From: DATJPD01 sp036394195
Lineage (GTDB): Bacteria > Pseudomonadota > Alphaproteobacteria > CACIAM-22H2
NCBI GenBank assembly: GCA_036394195.1
Contig: DASWFO010000002.1
Coordinates: 1-37,194, forward strand
Reading direction: 5' to 3'
DNA length: 37,194 nucleotides
The notes beneath the pieces are model-generated. The model was not told the DNA's origin, ran no database searches, and saw only the letters and a list, made by a program, of their open reading frames with translations. Shown here in pieces: positions 7,267 through 15,580 of this stretch (its first letter is position 1; each line of letters begins with the position of its first letter). The translations under genes and the position numbers were made by a program.

Positions 7267-8022
7267 ATGTCCGGCGTTGACTCAGACAAGACCGCCTCTC
7301 TCGCAAGCCGGCAGGCCGATGATTCCGGCCTGCTCCGCCATCGGATCGTCACCCGCATGTTCTACCGGCTCGGTGGCGACACACTGAAGGCCTTTGTCGA
7401 AGCGCGGGCGCCCGAGCTCACGGTCGAGCCGTTCGAGAGCGACGCGGATCTCGGCGCGCGCGTCGCCAACGGCGGCGCCGTGGACCTCGTGATCTGGCGC
7501 CAGCAAGCGACCGACACCGACGCAATCGCCGGCGTCAAGGCGACGCTCGGCGCAACGTACCGGGGACCGGTCCTGCTGATCGTCGACCGCTACGACGCGA
7601 CCCTGGTGAGTCGCGCCCTGGCCCATGGGATTGCCGGCCTGGTGTCCAGCCACATGTCCGCCGACATGGTGCTGTGCGTGCTGCGCCTCATCCTCGCCGG
7701 CGGTACGTATTTTCCCTGCGAGCCCGCCTGGTTCGCGCCCGCGACGGCACCCGCCCACGAACCCGCGGCCGTGTCCGCGGGGTTGCAGCGCGGCTACGGC
7801 CTGACGCCCCGCCAGCTGGACGTCCTCGGCTATATCTGCCAGGGGATGTCCAACAAGATCATCGCGCGCGCACTCGGCATGCGCGAGACGACGGTGAAGG
7901 CGCATGTGATGCAGATCATGCGCCGGCTGAACGCCGACAACCGCACGCAGGTCGCGCTGCGGGTGGCACAGATGGGGTTCTCCGCACCGCAACCGATCAG
8001 CGCCGGCTCGGGCAAAGATTGA
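7267..8022 (+). CDS. LuxR-type DNA-binding regulator with degenerate receiver-like domain
   Basis: The C-terminal part (about 176-240) is a clear GerE/LuxR helix-turn-helix: LTPRQLDVLGYICQGMSNK, then ALGMRETTVKAHVMQIMRRL and NRTQVALR. The first 150 residues have the alternating strand-helix pattern of a response-regulator receiver (VDLVIW, GPVLLIVDR, ALAHGIAGLVSS, LRLILAGGTYFP). The residue after VDLVIW, where the phosphorylated Asp should stand, is Arg/Gln, so phosphorylation in the usual way looks unlikely. ATG 7267 is preferred because GAGGA precedes it closely; an ATG at 7234 is in frame but lacks a ribosome binding site. It lies directly upstream, in the same direction, of the unknown gene at 8145, which it may control. 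Confidence 0.88.
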   Translation: MSGVDSDKTASLASRQADDSGLLRHRIVTRMFYRLGGDTLKAFVEARAPELTVEPFESDADLGARVANGGAVDLVIWRQQATDTDAIAGVKATLGATYRGPVLLIVDRYDATLVSRALAHGIAGLVSSHMSADMVLCVLRLILAGGTYFPCEPAWFAPATAPAHEPAAVSAGLQRGYGLTPRQLDVLGYICQGMSNKIIARALGMRETTVKAHVMQIMRRLNADNRTQVALRVAQMGFSAPQPISAGSGKD

Positions 8023-8029
8023 AACGGCA

Positions 8030-8061
8030 CGTTGCGATCGCGCGATCCCGTCTCAGCAACG
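8030..8061. repeat. Palindrome and flanking inverted repeat after the LuxR-type gene
   Basis: A perfect 12-bp palindrome GATCGCGCGATC (8036-8047) is enclosed by CGTTGC (8030-8035) and GCAACG (8056-8061). It lies 8 nt after the LuxR-type stop, so it may act as a transcript-end hairpin or an operator for the downstream gene. There is no T-tract. GATCG-rich palindromes arise easily in this GC-rich DNA, so significance is modest. Confidence 0.3.
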
Positions 8062-8144
8062 CGCCACGTCCTGCCTAAAACAGCACTCATTTCTGCCGGG
8101 ACCGGAAACTCCATGGGCGGGCGGCGCCCGCATCAGGGAGTCCG

Positions 8145-10658
8145 ATGAACGACCTCTCATCTTCGGCAAAGGATGCGCCGAAGACCTTTTCAGAGCGTGG
8201 GGTCAGCGTTCCGTTCACATCGTCGGAGCTGCTGTGGGCGCGCGTGCGCCAGAACGGCGAGGTGAAGGAGCTTCTCGTTCCGGGTCTGGCCAAGACCCGC
8301 GGCATATTCGTGTACGAATGGTCGACGATGCGGAACCGCTTCGCGCTGTCCCTGCAAGACCGATTGCTCGCGAAGGAGATCGCCAGCGGACCGCCCCCGA
8401 CGCCCGATACGATCGTGGCCGCGACGCTCAAGGTGACCCGCAGCGGGGCCGCAGGCGCCGACGCCAAGACGGCGACCGAGGCGCGCGTTCAGCAGGCGAA
8501 TGCCCTGTCCCAGCATCTGCGGCTGCATGTCGCGCAGCGGATCGCCGACCGCCTCGGACGCAAAGCCCAGACCCTCTCGATCGACGACTTGGGCTCGCCG
8601 GAAGGATTGCGGAAAGTCACCGATGCACTCTCGGAAGCCGCCCAGGTCTATGGCTTGAGCGGACCGACCTTCTACAACCGGATCGAATCGCTGGCGGCGA
8701 TGCTGGCTCCGGTCGGCTTGGCCGGCTTACCCATCGAAGCACCGAACCGTCGCCTGGCGCAACGCCTGACGCAACTGGCGCGCACGCTCGCGGCCTGGGC
8801 GGAGGCTGGGGCTCGTGACGGCGATGTCGAAGCCCGGCTGGTCAGCCGGGTCGCCGCGGAAGCGGCGCGTCTCGCCACCGCCGGGCTGGCGAAGATCGAT
8901 ACCGACACGCAGGGGCTCGAGCTTCTCCTGACGGAATGGGACGAACGCGCCCCCGTATTGCGCGCGGAAACCGAGCGCATCCATTGGATTTTGGACGGCT
9001 GGGCGCGGTTTCTGCGTCTGTGGCAGAACGTCGCCAAGACGGGCCCGCAGGCCCAATCGCAAGCCCTGATCCTGATGTCCTATGCCATGCCGATGATCCC
9101 CACGGCGGAATTGCGCGCCGACGAGCGCGCCGCCTGGGAGGAGATGAACGCCGAGCTGACGAAGGTCATCGCCGCCCACCAGGACGGGATCGACCTGAAA
9201 ACAGCACTCGATCTCCTCGGTCCGGAGTCCGAACAACCGCTGGCCGACCTCGCGGCACCGTCCGCGGCGCCCCCTCGACGGCGGGGGCTGTCGGCCGAAA
9301 AGCTCTCGCAGATCGTGCGCATCCTGGAGCCGGCCTCGGATCGTGCCGACGGCACGCCGGCGAAAACGATGCTGGCCGAGCTCAGACCCCAGATCGCGCA
9401 ATTGCGTCCCGGGCGGGTGCCGCGCGCGCGACGGGTGATTTGCGATGTCTTCGAGGAGCTCCTCATCGACGGCGAGACATCGGGAAGGATCGCTTCGCGG
9501 ATTCCGCGCTCGGCGATCATGCCCGCCTGGGCCCTGTTCCTGGACCGGGTCGACAAGGACCGCTTCGCCGCACTGGAGAAGAAGCTGGATCAACCGGAAA
9601 ATGTCGCAGCACTCTGGCAATTGTTCGTCAACGCCGTGCAGCCGGACCTCGACGACGCGGCGTCGTTCACGAGCAAATCGCGGATGCTGATCGTTCGGCT
9701 GGGCGGCGAGGCGCATTACCACGCGCTGGAAAACATGGTGGGCGCCATCTCCGTCGCGCAACTTCTGGCGCAGCTGCGCGCGGCACTGCCGCCGGCACCG
9801 ATCGGCGAATTCTCGGACGCGGATCTCGACAAGATCGCGCCGATTTTGAACGACGTGCGGAATGCCAATCCGAGCCAGATCCAAACCGCGCTGTCGATCA
9901 TCATGACCCGGATGGCGGAGCCCTGGGCGATATCCAAGCTGCTTGAAATGCTCGCCGCGACCGGGCGCTTTCGGTCGAGTGCCGGAATTGCCGGCTTCGT
10001 GGCCACCGCCATGATCGGCCAGCTGGAAGGCCGCGTCCAGGACGTGCGCCGGCTGGTCGAGGGTCCGGGCGCTGACGTGTCACCCGAGGGCATCGGCGAA
10101 GCAGCCACGACCTTGGTCGATTCGATCGCGCAATGCGCCCAGACCATCGCCGGCACCACGGCGAGCCTCGCCGTTTCGGGAACGCCGGGACAGGTCGAGG
10201 ACGTCGCGGCGTTGCGGGAGAAAATCTCGGCCCTGGTCGCCGCGAACATGGGACGCAGCGGCGCTGCCTCATTGCTCGCGGCATTCACGGGCGCACCCGC
10301 CGTGCGGGGCGACAACGGCGCTCTCCGGCCGGGTGCCCGCTGGCGCTTCGATCAGCCGTTGGACGCCGCCACGTTGCGCAATGCCGAGCTCTACGCCCGC
10401 GCCTTGCGACGGGCCCAGGAGAGTGCCGCCGTTCTCGGCCTGGGCGACAAGCTCTCGGCCGGGCTGAAGCAAACCGTCGAGGAGTTCGAAAAAGTCGTCG
10501 GCGTGTTGTTCGGCCAGATGCGGACAGCGCAATTGGATCGCGTCCAGCGCGAAGACGCGCGGAACCACGTCGCCGGCATCGCGCATGTGTTCGAGATCCT
10601 GACCGATTCGGAGCGCGCGGAGCGGCTGCTGGGCAAAGGGCACGAAGCCGTCGGCTGA
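8145..10658 (+). CDS. Large two-part protein of unknown function (paralogue A, fused form)
   Basis: I do not recognise a family for this 837-aa protein. No signal peptide, membrane helix, metal site or nucleotide-binding motif is evident; it is mostly helical and Ala/Leu/Arg-rich. The N-terminal unit (about 1-365) opens with DAPKTFSERGVSVPFTSSE, then KELLVPGLAKTRGIF and FALSLQDRLL. A Pro/Ala/Arg linker (about 366-380) leads to the C-terminal unit with RIPRSAIMPAW (about 451), RLGGEAHYHALENMVGA (about 518) and LAATGRFRSSAG (about 602), ending in a helical tail with VLFGQMR. Each block recurs in the same order in the next two genes, so the locus is a tandem duplication. The start ATG 8145 has GGGAG 4 nt upstream. 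It follows the LuxR-type regulator by 122 nt. It could be a scaffold or regulatory protein, but that is speculation. Confidence 0.9.
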   Translation: MNDLSSSAKDAPKTFSERGVSVPFTSSELLWARVRQNGEVKELLVPGLAKTRGIFVYEWSTMRNRFALSLQDRLLAKEIASGPPPTPDTIVAATLKVTRSGAAGADAKTATEARVQQANALSQHLRLHVAQRIADRLGRKAQTLSIDDLGSPEGLRKVTDALSEAAQVYGLSGPTFYNRIESLAAMLAPVGLAGLPIEAPNRRLAQRLTQLARTLAAWAEAGARDGDVEARLVSRVAAEAARLATAGLAKIDTDTQGLELLLTEWDERAPVLRAETERIHWILDGWARFLRLWQNVAKTGPQAQSQALILMSYAMPMIPTAELRADERAAWEEMNAELTKVIAAHQDGIDLKTALDLLGPESEQPLADLAAPSAAPPRRRGLSAEKLSQIVRILEPASDRADGTPAKTMLAELRPQIAQLRPGRVPRARRVICDVFEELLIDGETSGRIASRIPRSAIMPAWALFLDRVDKDRFAALEKKLDQPENVAALWQLFVNAVQPDLDDAASFTSKSRMLIVRLGGEAHYHALENMVGAISVAQLLAQLRAALPPAPIGEFSDADLDKIAPILNDVRNANPSQIQTALSIIMTRMAEPWAISKLLEMLAATGRFRSSAGIAGFVATAMIGQLEGRVQDVRRLVEGPGADVSPEGIGEAATTLVDSIAQCAQTIAGTTASLAVSGTPGQVEDVAALREKISALVAANMGRSGAASLLAAFTGAPAVRGDNGALRPGARWRFDQPLDAATLRNAELYARALRRAQESAAVLGLGDKLSAGLKQTVEEFEKVVGVLFGQMRTAQLDRVQREDARNHVAGIAHVFEILTDSERAERLLGKGHEAVG

Positions 10659-10667
10659 CCACCTATT

Positions 10668-10725
10668 GGCCGTCGCAAATTATTGTAAATCCGTGTAAAT
10701 TTGCCCGGGTCTCGACGCGACGGCC
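10668..10725. repeat. Nested inverted repeats and 10-bp direct repeat between the paralogues
   Basis: GGCCGTCGC (10668-10676) pairs perfectly with GCGACGGCC (10717-10725). Inside, GCAAATT (10675-10681) pairs with AATTTGC (10698-10704), and TGTAAAT occurs twice with a 10-bp period (10684-10690 and 10694-10700). The inner part is AT-rich, unlike its surroundings. It begins 9 nt after the stop of the 837-aa gene and lies about 160 nt before the next start, so it could be a terminator-like structure or a binding site on one face of the helix. Confidence 0.5.
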
Positions 10726-10883
10726 GCCATCTAATGGAAAAGTAACAAAGTTGCTGTTCACTGCGTCACGGCCATAGCGCCGCCGGCGCATTCGACGGTC
10801 CGAGACTGCGGCAGGCGAGACGCCTTGGCGTCCACCTGATTTGAACGACCGCTGCGGTTCGCCGCGGCGAGGGATTACGCCCG

Positions 10884-12005
10884 ATGGCGGATTTGCCGGT
10901 TACCCCGCTGAGCGAGAAAGACGCGCCCAAGACCTTCGTCGAGCGCGGGGCCGCGGTTCCGTTCACGACGCCGGCGCTCATGTGGGCGCGGGTCCGCCAG
11001 CGCGCGAACATCAAGGAGCTCCTCGTTCCGGGCCTGGCGAACACCCGCGGCATCTATGTGTTCGAATGGGCCGGCATCCCGCAGCGGTTCACCCTCACGC
11101 TTCACGACCGGCTGTTGCATCGCGCCATAGCCGCCGAGCCCAGCCCGACGCCCAGTGTCATCGCGCGCATCGCCAATCGGATTGCGCTCAGCGGCGCTGC
11201 CGGCGCCGACGTGCAGGTCGCGGCCGAACGCCGGGCCAGACAGGCGGCGGAGCTGGTGCTGCTGGCGCGGCTGACGCTGACGATGCGCATGATCGCGCGC
11301 ATGAACGGAGACGGATCGGCGATGACGCTGTCCGAGCTCCGCACCGAAGCCGGCGAGCGGCGCGCAAAGCAGCTGCTCTCCGAGATCGCCGGACGCCTCA
11401 AACTCACCCCCCAGAGTTTCCACGACCGGATCGAAGGCCTCGCCACCGTGCTCGGCGAGATCGGCCTGCCCGGGATGCCGGTCAAGTCGCCGGCGCGCCG
11501 GCTGCTTCAAAGCCTGGTCCAGATCACGCGGGTCCTGCGCGAATGGGCCGACGAGGGAAAGGGCGATGCGGTCGTCGAGGCGCGCCTGGTGGCGCAAGTG
11601 GCCGAGGAGACGTTCCGACTTTCGGAGCAGCAAACGGCGGTGATCGACGACAACGCGCAAGACATCGATTCGCTCCTGCGCGAATGGCCGGCGGGCGAGA
11701 AGATGATGGTGGCCGCCGCCGAACGCCTGGCATGGCTGCTCGACGGCTGGGAGCGGCTGACGAATATGTGGCTCGACGTCGCCGACAAGAGCGCCTCTCA
11801 CCAATCGAAGACGCTGGCCCTCATGTCTTATCTTCTTCCGATGGTGCCGGTCCGCGAGCTCCAGGCCGAAGACGCCGGCAAATGGGCCGGGTTCTCGACG
11901 ATCCTCTATAACCAAGCGCGCTCGTCCGAGACGCCGCCGACGGGCCTGATCGATTTCGAGATGATGCTGCGGCTCGAGGGCCATCGCGCCCGCGAGGCAT
12001 CGTGA
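10884..12005 (+). CDS. Unknown protein, N-terminal unit of the split paralogue (B1)
   Basis: The 373-aa product matches the N-terminal unit of the 837-aa protein upstream from end to end: DAPKTFVERGAAVPFTTPAL near residue 13, KELLVPGLANTRGIYVFEW near 45-63, SGAAGAD near 107, LLDGWERL near 290 and LALMSYLLPMVP near 315. The match continues to its last residues (IDFEMMLRLEGHRA against IDLKTALDLLGPES). No known domain is recognised. It is preceded by a 225-nt gap with repeats, and GAGGG lies about 10 nt before the ATG. Its stop overlaps the GTG start of the next gene (GTGA), so the two halves should be made together and probably bind each other. Confidence 0.9.
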   Translation: MADLPVTPLSEKDAPKTFVERGAAVPFTTPALMWARVRQRANIKELLVPGLANTRGIYVFEWAGIPQRFTLTLHDRLLHRAIAAEPSPTPSVIARIANRIALSGAAGADVQVAAERRARQAAELVLLARLTLTMRMIARMNGDGSAMTLSELRTEAGERRAKQLLSEIAGRLKLTPQSFHDRIEGLATVLGEIGLPGMPVKSPARRLLQSLVQITRVLREWADEGKGDAVVEARLVAQVAEETFRLSEQQTAVIDDNAQDIDSLLREWPAGEKMMVAAAERLAWLLDGWERLTNMWLDVADKSASHQSKTLALMSYLLPMVPVRELQAEDAGKWAGFSTILYNQARSSETPPTGLIDFEMMLRLEGHRAREAS

Positions 12006-13438
12006 TCCAGGCGTCCGCGACATCCCCGGCCGCTCCGGCACCGGCCGACGAGGCGGCGGACACCGCGGCCCGGGCCAAGGCGCTCGACGACGAAAAGCTG
12101 CGGCAGATCGTATCGCTGCTCGAGGCGGCGCTCGAACGCCCCGACGGTGCCGCGGCCGGAGCGATGCTGGAGCAGCTGCGGCCGAAGCTGATCGAAGCGC
12201 GGCCGCCGCGCCGCCTGACATTGCGGCGCCTCTTTTGCCAGCCCTTCGAGGACATGCTGGTCGACAGCACCCCATCGGGTCATCTGGTCGGGCGGATTCC
12301 GCGTTCGGCGATCCTGCCGACCTGGAACCTGTTCCTCGAGCGCGGAGACCGGGACGTCATCGACCGGGCGCAGAGCAACCTCGCCGACGGCACCGCCGTG
12401 GCGGCGGCGCTCGACCATTTCGTCAGCGTGATCAAGGCGGAGCTCGCCGAGGCCGCGGCATTCGCCACGAAAGGCCGCTCACTGCTGCTGCGGCTGGGCG
12501 GCGAGGCTCACTATCTGGCCCTGGAAGTGATGGTCGGTGCGGTGAGCATCGCGCGCCAGATCGGTCAGCTGAAGGCGGCGCTGCCGCCCAAGCCGATCGC
12601 CGAATTCAAGGACAATCATCTCGACGCCTTGGCCGCCATCCTCAACCAGATCCTCAAGACGGCACCCGACCGGATCGCCACGGCGTTGTTCGTCGTCATG
12701 GCGCGAATGGCCGAACCGTGGAAGATCGCAACCGTTCTTGAAAACCTGGCGGCGACCGGCCGATTCAGGTCGAGCGCCGGGATCAACGAGTTTTCAAGCG
12801 CCGCCCTCGTCGCCCGGCTCGAGACCCAGGTGCAAGACGTGCAGGCCCTGGCGGAGAGCGCGACGAAGCCGGCAGCGCCCGACCAGCCGCCGCCGTCCAA
12901 AGGCGAAGCGGCGGCAGCCCTTGCACTGGAGGCCGGAGAGGCCGTGCAGAGCCTGGCCGGGACGCGCGAGGCGCTCGAGAAGGCCGGCAACAAGGCGCAG
13001 CTCCGTGGACTGGAGCGCGCGCGGCAAGTGCTGCGCGAGGTGGTCGACGCGAACATCGTCGACGGCGCCGCGGCCGCGATCGTCGGCGCGGTCTCGCGAA
13101 GCGGGCCGACGATGTCGTTGAGCGCCCCGCCCGATCCGGCGGTCGTGCGCACGGCCGAGCTGCGGGCGGTGGCGTTGAAGCGAAGTGCCGCGTTTGCGGA
13201 CCTGCTGACGTTGGAGGGCGACGTCGCCGACAATCTGCGGCGCGCGACCGAAGGCGTGGAGAAGGCGGCGTCGGAACTGTTCGGACAGATCCGCCGCGGC
13301 AATCCGCAAGGGAGCAGCCGGGAGGCGGCGCGCGCCCATGTCATGAGCCGGGCACGGCTGATGGAGCTCCTGGCCGGCCCGGAAAAGGCCGAGCAGCTGT
13401 TGATGCGCGGACTGGACGCTCTCGGCGAGCGACTCTGA
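12002..13438 (+). CDS. Unknown protein, C-terminal unit of the split paralogue (B2)
   Basis: The 478-aa product corresponds to the C-terminal unit of the 837-aa protein. Shared blocks in order are DDEKLRQIVSLLE (about 29-41), GRIPRSAILPTWNLFLER (about 96-113), LRLGGEAHYLALEVMVGA (about 163), AALPPKPIAEF (about 189), MARMAEPWKI (about 233), LAATGRFRSSAGINEF (about 249) and a tail with ELFGQIRRG. An Ala/Pro-rich leader (about 4-25) matches the linker of the fused paralogue. The start is GTG 12002, with GAGG 5 nt upstream and GTGA overlap with B1. The middle region (about 270-330) is the least conserved. Function unknown. A single -1 frameshift would fuse B1 and B2 into an 850-aa protein, so an assembly error is a small possibility, though the ribosome binding site argues against it. 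Confidence 0.88.
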   Translation: MIQASATSPAAPAPADEAADTAARAKALDDEKLRQIVSLLEAALERPDGAAAGAMLEQLRPKLIEARPPRRLTLRRLFCQPFEDMLVDSTPSGHLVGRIPRSAILPTWNLFLERGDRDVIDRAQSNLADGTAVAAALDHFVSVIKAELAEAAAFATKGRSLLLRLGGEAHYLALEVMVGAVSIARQIGQLKAALPPKPIAEFKDNHLDALAAILNQILKTAPDRIATALFVVMARMAEPWKIATVLENLAATGRFRSSAGINEFSSAALVARLETQVQDVQALAESATKPAAPDQPPPSKGEAAAALALEAGEAVQSLAGTREALEKAGNKAQLRGLERARQVLREVVDANIVDGAAAAIVGAVSRSGPTMSLSAPPDPAVVRTAELRAVALKRSAAFADLLTLEGDVADNLRRATEGVEKAASELFGQIRRGNPQGSSREAARAHVMSRARLMELLAGPEKAEQLLMRGLDALGERL

Positions 13439-13463
13439 CGCTGCGACGGCGCCGCCGACGACC

Positions 13464-13493
13464 TTGTTTCTGCTTTGTTTTTGCGCCAATAAT
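13464..13493 (+). promoter_or_regulatory. Possible sigma70-type promoter of acs
   Basis: TTGTTT (13464-13469) and AATAAT (13488-13493) are separated by 18 nt in a locally T-rich stretch upstream of acs. The -10-like hexamer matches TATAAT at five of six positions, the -35 at three of six. It lies 37 nt before the start codon, and GGGAG precedes that codon. Support is by sequence and position only. Confidence 0.35.
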
Positions 13494-13530
13494 CGGGCCA
13501 AAGCTGAAGACGTTTCAGGGAGCCGGTCCG

Positions 13531-15471
13531 ATGCCGCATGGTCAGACGTTCGCAGTTCCCGCCGCCGTCGCAAAATCGGCATGGATCGACGAAGCCGGGT
13601 ACACGGCGATGTACGAGCGCTCGATCCGGGATCCGCAAGGATTCTGGGCCGAGCACGGCAAGCGCATCGACTGGATCAAGCCCTACACGAAGATCAAGGA
13701 CGTGTCGTACTCCGGCGACGTCCATATCCGCTGGTATGACGACGGGACTCTCAATGCCTCGGTGAATTGTCTCGACCGCCATCTGCCGAAGCGGGCGAAT
13801 CAGACGGCGATCCTCTGGGAAGGTGACGATCCGAAGGAAAGCAAGCACGTCACCTACGCCGAGGCGCATGAGCAGGTGTGCCGGCTCGCCAACGTGCTGA
13901 AAAAGCACGGCGTCAAGAAGGGCGACCGCGTCACCATCTACATGCCGATGATTCCCGAGGCGGCTTACGCGATGCTGGCCTGCGCCCGGATCGGCGCCGT
14001 CCATTCCGTGGTATTCGGCGGCTTTTCGCCGGACTCCCTGGTCGGCCGCATCCAGGACTGCGATTCGAATTTCGTGATCACGGCCGATGAAGGGTTGCGC
14101 GGCGGCCGCAAGGTGCCGCTGAAGGCCAACACCGACGAAGCGCTCAGATCCTGTCCGAGCGTCAAGAACGTCCTCGTGGTGCGGCGCACCGGCGGCAAGA
14201 TCAACTGGGTCGAGGGCCGCGACCTCTGGTACCACCAGGAGCTCGAAGCCGTGTCGCGGGATTGCCCGCCGGCCGAGATGAGCGCGGAAGACCCGCTCTT
14301 CATCCTCTACACGTCGGGATCCACGGGACAGCCGAAAGGCGTGCTGCACACGACCGGCGGTTACATGGTGTTCGTCTCGATGACGCACCAGTATGTCTTC
14401 GATTACCACGACGGCGACGTCTATTGGTGCACGGCGGACGTCGGCTGGGTCACCGGCCACAGCTATATCGTCTATGGCCCGATGGCCAATGGCGCCACCA
14501 CGCTGATGTTCGAAGGCGTCCCCAACTACCCGGACTTCTCCCGGTTCTGGCAGGTCATCGACAAGCACAAGGTCAACATTTTCTATACGGCGCCCACGGC
14601 CATTCGGGCGCTGATGCGCGAGGGCGAGCAGCCGGTGAAGAAGACCAGCCGCAAGAGTTTGCGGCTCCTCGGCAGCGTCGGCGAGCCGATCAATCCCGAA
14701 GCGTGGCTGTGGTATCACCGCGTGGTCGGCGACGAACGCTGTCCGATTGTCGACACGTGGTGGCAGACCGAAACCGGCGGCATTCTCATCACCCCGCTTC
14801 CGGGCGCCATCCCGACCAAGCCGGGCTCGGCAACCAAGCCGTTCTTCGGCGTTGAGCCGGTGATTGTCGACGGCGAAGGCCGTCATCTCGAGGGGGCGGC
14901 GGAAGGCAATCTGTGCATCGCCGATTCATGGCCGGGCCAGATGCGCACCGTGTTCGGCGATCATCGACGGTTTGTCGAGACCTACTTCTCGACCTTCAAG
15001 GGCAAGTACTTCACCGGCGACGGCTGCCGGCGCGACGAAGACGGCTACTACTGGATCACCGGACGCGTCGACGACGTGATCAACGTCGCGGGGCACCGGC
15101 TGGGCACCGCCGAAGTCGAGAGTGCCTTGGTGGCGCATCCCAAGGTCGCCGAAGCCGCGGTCGTCGGCTATCCGCACGACATCAAGGGCCAGGGCATCTA
15201 CGCGTACGTAACGCTCAATGCCGGCGAGCACCCGACCGAGGACCTCCGCCTGGAGCTCGTCGGCTGGGTGCGCAAACAGATCAGTCCGATCGCGACGCCG
15301 GATCTCATCCAGTGGGCGCCCGGCCTCCCGAAGACCCGCTCGGGCAAGATCATGCGGCGCATCCTACGCAAGATCGCCGCGAACGAGCACGAGAATCTCG
15401 GCGACACGTCGACCTTGGCCGATCCGGCCGTGGTGACGGATCTGGTGACCAACCGGATGAACCGGGGCTGA
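13531..15471 (+). CDS. acs: Acetyl-CoA synthetase
   Basis: Activates acetate with ATP to acetyl-AMP and then acetyl-CoA; cytoplasmic. The 646-aa length is normal. Visible motifs are the ATP-binding loop YTSGSTGQPKG (260-270), ADVGWVTGHSYIVYGP, the acetate-pocket region TWWQTETGG, FTGDGCRRDEDGYYWITGR, DDVINVAGHRLGTAEVES, and the C-terminal RSGKIMRR, where Lys606 corresponds to the lysine inactivated by acetylation in Salmonella Acs. The start ATG has GGGAG about 10 nt upstream. It appears to be its own transcription unit, with the unrelated split paralogue gene upstream and a membrane protein downstream. No gene for an acetyltransferase or CobB deacylase is nearby. Confidence 0.97.
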   Translation: MPHGQTFAVPAAVAKSAWIDEAGYTAMYERSIRDPQGFWAEHGKRIDWIKPYTKIKDVSYSGDVHIRWYDDGTLNASVNCLDRHLPKRANQTAILWEGDDPKESKHVTYAEAHEQVCRLANVLKKHGVKKGDRVTIYMPMIPEAAYAMLACARIGAVHSVVFGGFSPDSLVGRIQDCDSNFVITADEGLRGGRKVPLKANTDEALRSCPSVKNVLVVRRTGGKINWVEGRDLWYHQELEAVSRDCPPAEMSAEDPLFILYTSGSTGQPKGVLHTTGGYMVFVSMTHQYVFDYHDGDVYWCTADVGWVTGHSYIVYGPMANGATTLMFEGVPNYPDFSRFWQVIDKHKVNIFYTAPTAIRALMREGEQPVKKTSRKSLRLLGSVGEPINPEAWLWYHRVVGDERCPIVDTWWQTETGGILITPLPGAIPTKPGSATKPFFGVEPVIVDGEGRHLEGAAEGNLCIADSWPGQMRTVFGDHRRFVETYFSTFKGKYFTGDGCRRDEDGYYWITGRVDDVINVAGHRLGTAEVESALVAHPKVAEAAVVGYPHDIKGQGIYAYVTLNAGEHPTEDLRLELVGWVRKQISPIATPDLIQWAPGLPKTRSGKIMRRILRKIAANEHENLGDTSTLADPAVVTDLVTNRMNRG

Positions 15472-15580
15472 TCACGCGATCACCCCGCGCCGCGAGGATG
15501 ACGCCAGCCGACTTGCCCGGCTTCGCCGTACCTGATACTTAGGCGCCGCCGGATTCCACCTTTGACGGTTGAATTTTTTC

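Noticed and set aside
10875..12275. A 466-codon minus-strand frame across B1 and B2
   Set aside because: Antisense mirror of genes that are supported by paralogy with the 837-aa protein; composition is not protein-like.
12616..14886. A 756-codon open frame on the minus strand across the unknown paralogue B2 and acs
   Set aside because: It is antisense to two clear genes, is Arg/Asp/His-rich as expected for a GC-rich mirror frame, and has no recognisable domain.
15472..15580. Promoter with TTGCCC and GATACT before the flippase-like gene
   Set aside because: The spacing is only 15 nt and both hexamers are poor matches.
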